Shown here: positions 7,240-11,805 of the stretch, piece by piece
Layout of the letters: the number at the start of each line of letters is the position of its first letter
How positions within the stretch are numbered: the stretch's first letter is position 1
Source: Salinactinospora qingdaonensis
GTDB lineage: Bacteria; Actinomycetota; Actinomycetes; Streptosporangiales; Streptosporangiaceae
Assembly (NCBI RefSeq): GCF_039539445.1
Contig: NZ_BAABDD010000055.1
Span: 1 to 11,805, forward strand
Direction: 5' to 3'
DNA: 11,805 bases
The notes under the pieces: model-generated
Told to the model about the DNA's origin: nothing
Seen by the model: only the letters and a program-made list of their open reading frames with translations
The model's database searches: none
Program-made: the position numbers and the translations under genes

Positions 7240-7518
7240 TCCGGTGGTCGCGTTGACCGTGTCGGAGGTTCGTCTCGGGGAGTTCGTCGCCGTGCCGGCG
7301 TCGACTGCCGTGGTACCACCTACCACCGTCCCCGCTCCGGCCGTCTCCCGGGGCGGCCACGACACCGGAGGCACGCCACGAGACACCGGCCACGGCCCGT
7401 GTCCGGTCCCGCCACGGTGTCTCGCGGCGCGGCCGGCTCCGGGCGGCACGTGGCCGGCGAGCCCGCCCCAGCGTCCGCACTGCGCTCGCAGCGCCCCGAG
7501 CCGGTGGGGCGGTCGGCG
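7240..7518 (+). other. ykoE-ykoD intergenic gap (279 bp) with inverted repeat
   Basis: No gene is supported here. CGAGACACCG (7379-7388) and CGGTGTCTCG (7415-7424) form a perfect 10-bp inverted repeat around a 26-nt loop. A related GACACCGG also occurs at about 7361-7368. The stem could be a transcript-processing or partial termination structure that sets the ratio of YkoE to YkoD and YkoC. The ykoD frame stays open back to a GTG at 7399, so if that start were used the right arm would be coding; the lack of a ribosome site and of family similarity argues against it. Confidence 0.45.
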
Positions 7519-9060
7519 ATGACGGGCGCCCGGGTCGAGCTGTCGGGCTGGGGATGGCGCCACTCCGGACGCCATACCTGGGCGCTGCGCGGCGTCGACC
7601 TCGCCATCGCTCCGGGGGAGCGCGTGCTGCTCCTGGGCTCCTCCGGAGCGGGCAAGAGCACCCTGCTCCACGCCATGGCAGGACTCACAGGGGACGACGC
7701 CGCCATCACCGGCCAGAGCGAAGGCACGCTCCTGGTCGACGGAGCCCCCGCCACGGCCGCGCGCGCCGACCTCGGCTTCGTCGCCCAGGACCCCCAGACC
7801 CAACTAGTCATGGCGCGAGCCGGCGACGACGTGGCTTTCGGGCTGGAAAACCTCGCCGTGGCGCGCGAAGAGATCTGGCCCCGTGTCGACGCGGCCCTGC
7901 GCGAGGTGGGGTTCCCCTACGGCCGGCAGCGCTCCACCGCCGCGCTGTCGGGCGGCGAACAGCAGCGCCTCGTCCTGGCCGGGGCGCTGGCCATGCGCCC
8001 GCGGCTGCTGCTGCTCGACGAGCCCACCGCCAACCTCGACCCCGCGGGCGCGCAACTGGTCCGCGCACAGGTGGCGCGGCTCGCCGAGATCAGCGAGGCC
8101 ACGGTGGTGCTGGTGGAGCACCGCGTCGCCGAGGTCGCCCACCTCGTCGACCGGGTGGTCGTCCTCGACCCCGGTGGCGGGGTCAGCGCCGACGGCTCAC
8201 CGGCCGACGTGTTCGCCGCGCACGGCCCCCGCCTGGCCGCGGCCGGAGTGTGGGTGCCCGGCCACGAGCCCGCCGCGCCGCCCGGCCCCGGCCCCGGCGG
8301 CGCGGCCCTCATCGAAGCCGCCGGCTGCTCAGCACGCGCCCCCGCCGCGCCGGGCATGGGGGCGACGGCTGGCCCTATGGTGATCGAGAACGCCGACGTC
8401 ACCGTCCGCGCCGGAACCGCGACCGCCCTCACCGGACCCAACGGCGGCGGTAAGTCCACCCTGTTGACGCTGCTGGCCGGCCTGTCTCGACCGTTGCATG
8501 GCGCGGTGCGCCCGCGCGGCAGTCTGGCTCAGGCGGGTACCCGTCCCCTGGACCGCTGGCCCGCCCGCACGCTCGCTCGCCACATCGGCACCGTTTTCCA
8601 GCACGCCGAGGACCAGTTCGTCACTGGCAGTGTCCGCGACGAACTGCGCTTCGCGCCGCTGCGCGTCGGGATGGGCGAGCGCGAGACCGAGGAGTGGGTG
8701 ACGCGCCTACTGCACCAACTGCGGCTCACCACGCTCGCCGACGTCCACCCCTTCACCCTCTCGGGCGGGGAGAAGCGGCGGCTGTCGGTGGCCACCGCGC
8801 TTAGCTGCGGCCCCGACCGCGCCCCCGATGTGCTGTTCCTCGACGAACCCACCTTCGGCCAGGACACCCGCACCTGGAGCGAACTCGTCGAGCTGCTGGA
8901 CACGCTGCGCGCCGCGGGCACCGCCATCGTCATGGCCACCCACGACGAGTTACTGCTGGGCGGGTTCGTCGACACCGCGCTTCCGGTGGCCCACGGCGGC
9001 GTGGGCACGCCGGTCCCGCCCGAGCGGGCGCTCGATCTGGCCGGAAGGCGACACCCATGA
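7519..9060 (+). CDS. ykoD: ECF transporter ATPase with two fused ABC domains (YkoD)
   Basis: This 513-residue cytoplasmic protein carries both nucleotide-binding domains of the YkoEDC transporter in one chain and powers uptake by ATP hydrolysis. Domain 1 has Walker A GSSGAGKST (40-48), Q-loop Q90, signature LSGGEQQR (143-150), Walker B LLLLDEPT (163-170) and H201. A Pro/Ala/Gly-rich linker (about 250-285) follows. Domain 2 has Walker A GPNGGGKST (306-314), Q361, signature LSGGEKRR (414-421), Walker B LFLDEPT (439-445) and H475. All catalytic elements are intact in both halves. ATG 7519 was chosen because the ABC fold begins directly after it and GGTGGGG (7503-7509) lies 9 nt upstream; an in-frame GTG at 7399 would add 40 low-complexity residues. 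The stop overlaps the ykoC start in ATGA, indicating translational coupling. Confidence 0.92.
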   Translation: MTGARVELSGWGWRHSGRHTWALRGVDLAIAPGERVLLLGSSGAGKSTLLHAMAGLTGDDAAITGQSEGTLLVDGAPATAARADLGFVAQDPQTQLVMARAGDDVAFGLENLAVAREEIWPRVDAALREVGFPYGRQRSTAALSGGEQQRLVLAGALAMRPRLLLLDEPTANLDPAGAQLVRAQVARLAEISEATVVLVEHRVAEVAHLVDRVVVLDPGGGVSADGSPADVFAAHGPRLAAAGVWVPGHEPAAPPGPGPGGAALIEAAGCSARAPAAPGMGATAGPMVIENADVTVRAGTATALTGPNGGGKSTLLTLLAGLSRPLHGAVRPRGSLAQAGTRPLDRWPARTLARHIGTVFQHAEDQFVTGSVRDELRFAPLRVGMGERETEEWVTRLLHQLRLTTLADVHPFTLSGGEKRRLSVATALSCGPDRAPDVLFLDEPTFGQDTRTWSELVELLDTLRAAGTAIVMATHDELLLGGFVDTALPVAHGGVGTPVPPERALDLAGRRHP

Positions 9061-9839
9061 CACCGCCCCACGCCGCCACCGGCCCCGAGCCCGACGCCCA
9101 ACCTGAAGACACCCGAGGCGGAGGCGCCTGGTTCGCCAGGGTCAACCCGGCCGCCAAGCTGATTGTCGCCCTCATCGCCGCGGCCGGGCTCATCCCCGTG
9201 ATTGATGTCGTCACCAGCGGTGTCGTACTTGCGGGCGGGCTGTGCCTGCTGGCCGTCTCCGGGATCGAGCGCCGGCTCCTCCTGGCCTTGGCGGGACCTT
9301 TCGTGCTCATGGGGTGCTCTATCGGCCTGGTCAATCTCGTTTTCGGTGACGAGGGCGCGATGGCGGCGCTGGGCACGGCGCTGCGGATCATGGCGATCGC
9401 GCTGCCCGGCATTCTCGCCGGAGCCACCAGCGACCCCACCGACCTCACCGACGCTCTGGTGCAGCGCCTCAAGATCCCGGAACGGCCCGCCGTCGGGGTG
9501 CTGGCTGCGCTGCGGCTGGTGCCGTTGCTGGCTGCCCAATGGCGCACCCTCACTCTCGCCCGCCGCGCACGCGGCATCGAGGCCGGCCGCAACCCGTTCC
9601 GAGCGGTGACGATCTTCGTCGGTAAGACCTTCGCGCTGCTCGTGCGTAGTATCCGAACCGGGACGCTGCTGGCCATGGCGATGGACGCCCGCGCCTTCGC
9701 CGCGGGGCCACGCTCTCACGCCCGCCTGAGCCGCTGGCGCGCCCGCGACACGTGGCTGATCGCCGCCTCCGTGGTGCTCGTGGCCTGCGCCCATGCTCTC
9801 GCCATCGCTGTGGGCACGTGGCAGCCGCTGTTCATGTGA
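9057..9839 (+). CDS. ykoC: ECF transporter transmembrane coupling protein EcfT (YkoC, CbiQ family)
   Basis: This 260-residue membrane protein links the S component YkoE to the ATPase YkoD. It overlaps the ykoD stop by 4 bp (ATGA, 9057-9060), and GGAAGG (9043-9048) lies 8 nt upstream. After a hydrophilic N-terminus of about 30 residues there are five or six membrane segments (about 35-50, 53-70, 74-95, 108-123, 145-160, 233-253). The coupling helices carry the two EcfT Ala-Arg motifs, ARG at 171-173 (LARRARGIE) and the weaker DARA at 210-213. These helices contact the ATPase grooves in the family. The gene ends the operon; beyond it are short tandem repeats and the CRISPR leader. The assignment to ykoC and not a generic ecfT rests on operon context. 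Confidence 0.9.
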   Translation: MTPPHAATGPEPDAQPEDTRGGGAWFARVNPAAKLIVALIAAAGLIPVIDVVTSGVVLAGGLCLLAVSGIERRLLLALAGPFVLMGCSIGLVNLVFGDEGAMAALGTALRIMAIALPGILAGATSDPTDLTDALVQRLKIPERPAVGVLAALRLVPLLAAQWRTLTLARRARGIEAGRNPFRAVTIFVGKTFALLVRSIRTGTLLAMAMDARAFAAGPRSHARLSRWRARDTWLIAASVVLVACAHALAIAVGTWQPLFM

Positions 9840-9842
9840 CCC

Positions 9843-9914
9843 GCCCCGACGCGGTGCGCCCCGCTCTGAGGCGGTGACTAGCCCCGAGGCGGTGTGACCC
9901 GTCCTGACGCGGTG
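9843..9914 (+). repeat. Four degenerate 14-bp direct repeats at about 20-bp period
   Basis: Copies begin at 9843, 9863, 9881 and 9901 and follow the pattern GCCCYGASGCGGTG: GCCCCGACGCGGTG, GCTCTGAGGCGGTG, GCCCCGAGGCGGTG and GTCCTGACGCGGTG. The first and fourth are each preceded by TGACCC. The array begins within five bases of the ykoC stop. Its origin is unknown: a decayed tandem duplication, or a multi-site protein-binding region. Confidence 0.6.
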
Positions 9915-9925
9915 CCGTAGCACCC

Positions 9926-9944
9926 GGTGGCCGCGAACACCACC
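9926..9944 (+). terminator. Possible terminator hairpin after ykoC
   Basis: GGTGG (9926-9930) pairs with CCACC (9940-9944) around a 9-nt loop, and flanking CC/GG could extend it with bulges. There is no U-tract. It is the best stem between ykoC and the CRISPR leader, but it is short. Confidence 0.25.
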
Positions 9945-9994
9945 CCCGGCGTGGCGGGATCACCCAACCCCCCACGAGCCCCCGGCGCCGCGAC

Positions 9995-10000
9995 TACACT
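9995..10000 (+). promoter_or_regulatory. Possible pre-crRNA promoter -10 element (TACACT)
   Basis: TACACT fits the TANNNT consensus, and transcription would begin near 10007, about 115 nt before the first repeat and in the direction expected for the array. No -35 hexamer is seen 16-18 nt upstream. An ATG at 10008 coincides with the predicted start site, so a leaderless small ORF is the alternative reading. Confidence 0.35.
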
Positions 10001-10121
10001 GCGGGACATGCGCCACCGACCGGCCCCTCTGCGAACCTTGCGGCCTATGCGACATTCGTCCGATTCTCAACAAGTGGTCAAAACAGCCCCACCCCGCCGA
10101 TAGCGCCGCAGGTCAACGAGG

Positions 10122-11730
10122 GTGCTCCCCGCGCACGCGGGGATGGTCCGGTATGGAAGCAGTACCCGGAGGCGATGCTCAAGTGCTCCCCGCGCACGCG
10201 GGGATGGTCCCCGCGCGGACGTTGCAGAACGCGGCGTAAACGTGTGCTCCCCGCGCACGCGGGGATGGTCCCTCAACCAAACGGTCCCGCGCCGTCTTGA
10301 GGGCGTGCTCCCCGCGCACGCGGGGATGGTCCCGTAGGTGTACTCCTCGGTCGGCGTCGAGGGCAGTGCTCCCCGCGCACGCGGGGATGGTCCCGATCCG
10401 GCGGTGTGGCACTTCTGGGGCTGGTTGTGCTCCCCGCGCACGCGGGGATGGTCCCACCAGCCACGGACAGCTAGCCAGGATGGGGGGTGCTCCCCGCGCA
10501 CGCGGGGATGGTCCCAGATCCTCGACTGGATCAACGGGGATGACGCGGTGCTCCCCGCGCACGCGGGGATGGTCCCGTCATGTACCACCTCGCCTCCGAC
10601 GACGCGCCGTGCTCCCCGCGCACGCGGGGATGGTCCCCATCACTGAGCGATTGACCGACCGCGACGGCGGTGCTCCCCGCGCACGCGGGGATGGTCCCGA
10701 GCCGCCGGTTTTCGCGGTGTTGTTCTTGACGTGCTCCCCGCGCACGCGGGGATGGTCCAATCCTGATGGGGATTGGCACATCCGGAGACCCGTGCTCCCC
10801 GCGCACGCGGGGATGGTCCCCATCTGGGGTGTGCCGGTGGTGCAGACCACGGGTGCTCCCCGCGCACGCGGGGATGGTCCCACCCCCATGCCCAACGGCA
10901 CATGCGCAACCTGGTGCTCCCCGCGCACGCGGGGATGGTCCCAAGTCCTTCAGAATCTGAACTGACGCATCAGGGTGCTCCCCGCGCACGCGGGGATGGT
11001 CCCGTGGTGCGCGGCACCGTGCGGCTCCTCCGGTCGTGCTCCCCGCGCACGCGGGGATGGTCCCGCGGTCACCGATCCGCGGTGGGTGGCGGCTGAGTGC
11101 TCCCCGCGCACGCGGGGATGGTCCCGGCGCGTCCGACGTCCGCCAGCTCCGTAAGGAGTGCTCCCCGCGCACGCGGGGATGGTCCCGAGAGCGGCGATCG
11201 CCCGCGCTGTGGGGGTGGGTGCTCCCCGCGCACGCGGGGATGGTCCCTCCTGCGTCATGACCGTTGAGACGTTCCTGAAGTGCTCCCCGCGCGTGCGGGG
11301 ATGGTCCCCTGGCGGTATCCGGGCGTGTGCCCGGCACGGCGTGCTCCCCGCGCGTGCGGGGATGGTCCCCCCGGCTAGACCAGCTATAGGAGAGGAGAGG
11401 TGCTCCCCGCGCGTGCGGGGATGGTCCCCGTTATCGGCCCAAGGAATTCGAGGAGCTGGTGTGCTCCCCGCGCACGCGGGGATGGTCCAACTCCAGCTCT
11501 CCACGCAACGTGATTTCCACAGTGCTCCCCGCGCGTGCGGGGATGGTCCCCCGCCTGGACCGCCACCTGCGACGAAGAGTCCGTGCTCCCCGCGCACGCG
11601 GGGATGGTCCCGACTCGGACGCGGAAAGGGCGATCCCGCCGAGGTGCTCCCCGCGCACGGGGGGATGGTCTGTATGTTTCCGCCCCCTCACCGTTGAAGG
11701 TGCGGTGCTCCCCGCACAGGGGGTGGTTGT
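10122..11730 (+). CRISPR. CRISPR array, type I-E-like, 27 repeats and 26 spacers, no cas genes in window
   Basis: A 28-nt repeat starting GTGCTCCCCGCG and ending GGGGATGGTCC recurs at about 61-bp intervals. A 29th base is C in 22 of 26 cases, so repeat plus spacer is 28+33 or 29+32, the type I-E geometry. The stem is CCCCGC/GCGGGG around loop GCAC, and the predicted 8-nt crRNA 5' handle is ATGGTCCC. Repeat starts are 10122, 10183, 10244, 10305, 10366, 10427, 10487, 10548, 10609, 10670, 10731, 10792, 10853, 10914, 10975, 11036, 11097, 11158, 11219, 11280, 11341, 11400, 11461, 11522, 11583, 11644 and 11705. Repeats 20, 21, 22 and 24 have loop GCGT. Repeat 26 has two mismatches (C17 to G, C28 to T), and repeat 27 (11705-11730) is shortened and decayed, marking the old end. 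By comparison with the E. coli repeat, transcription is on the plus strand. Spacers all look distinct. The remaining 75 bases to the window end show nothing recognisable. Confidence 0.98.
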
Positions 11731-11805
11731 GCTTGGCGGGGTGGGAAAGTGCGTCGTCCGCTCGTGCCTCGATCGCTGCGCGATCTCAGCAGCCTGAGGG
11801 GGGCG

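Larger units (their letters stand above)
9915..10121 (+). other. Probable CRISPR leader region
   Basis: This non-coding stretch directly precedes the first intact repeat. Its last 100 bases are less GC-rich (for example CAACAAGTGGTCAAAACAG, 10070-10088) than the surrounding DNA, as leaders often are. The array's degenerate end lies on the opposite side, supporting this side as the leader. A 31-codon frame (10008-10103) starts 7 nt after a -10-like TACACT, but it shows no recognisable family. Confidence 0.55.

Noticed and set aside
7399..7518. Upstream in-frame GTG that would extend YkoD by 40 residues
   Set aside because: It has no Shine-Dalgarno, the added residues are Gly/Ala/Arg-rich, and the right arm of an inverted repeat lies within it; ATG 7519 fits the ABC fold start.
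8529..9923. 464-codon minus-strand frame opposite ykoD and ykoC
   Set aside because: It is a low-complexity shadow spanning two real genes, with no ribosome site or recognisable domain.
10067..11697. Long open frames across the repeat region on both strands (up to 268 codons), with recurring peptides such as TIPACAGST, DHPRVRGEH and SPRTRGWS
   Set aside because: They are translations of the CRISPR repeat in different frames, a well-known source of false proteins; spacers differ and there is no start context.

Overview
The window is high-GC DNA with codon use, gene families and GTG starts typical of an actinomycete. A Streptosporangiales/Nocardiopsaceae-like host is a guess from gene style and from the type I-E-like CRISPR repeat; the sequence alone does not fix the genus. 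It falls into three blocks.

Block 1 (1-6324) is alpha-glucan and trehalose metabolism. On the minus strand glgE (maltose-1-phosphate maltosyltransferase) is followed 55 bp later by treS (trehalose synthase), whose 3' third runs off the left edge. On the plus strand, divergent from glgE, lies glgP (alpha-glucan phosphorylase). Together they cover trehalose to maltose (TreS), glucan elongation from maltose-1-phosphate (GlgE) and glucan breakdown to glucose-1-phosphate (GlgP). The maltokinase and the branching enzyme needed to complete the GlgE pathway are not in view and may lie beyond the left edge. The 523-bp divergent intergenic region carries a perfect Crp/GlxR-type palindrome (TGTGA-N6-TCACA, 3359-3374), which suggests cAMP-type control of the locus.

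Block 2 (about 6390-9839) is a thiamine-responsive transport operon. A promoter-like element precedes a well-conserved TPP riboswitch (6433-6522), followed by ykoE (substrate-binding S component), ykoD (two ABC ATPase domains fused in one chain) and ykoC (EcfT/CbiQ transmembrane coupling protein). This is an ECF transporter for thiamine or its pyrimidine precursor. ykoD and ykoC overlap by 4 bp, whereas ykoE and ykoD are separated by 279 bp containing an inverted repeat.

Block 3 (about 9840-11805) is a CRISPR locus. A roughly 280-bp non-coding stretch holds four degenerate copies of a 14-bp motif at about 20-bp period and a probable leader. It is followed by 27 repeats of a 28/29-nt type I-E-like sequence and 26 spacers. 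Degenerate repeats at the right end and the orientation of the repeat place the leader on the left and transcription on the plus strand. No cas gene is present. Four repeats near the old end share a two-base loop variant, interleaved with canonical repeats.

I found no clearly new multi-gene system. The observations most worth checking are the Crp-like operator between the two glycogen transcription units, the mosaic of repeat variants, spacers readable as a phage capsid-like and a clamp-loader-like peptide, and the unusual leader region.
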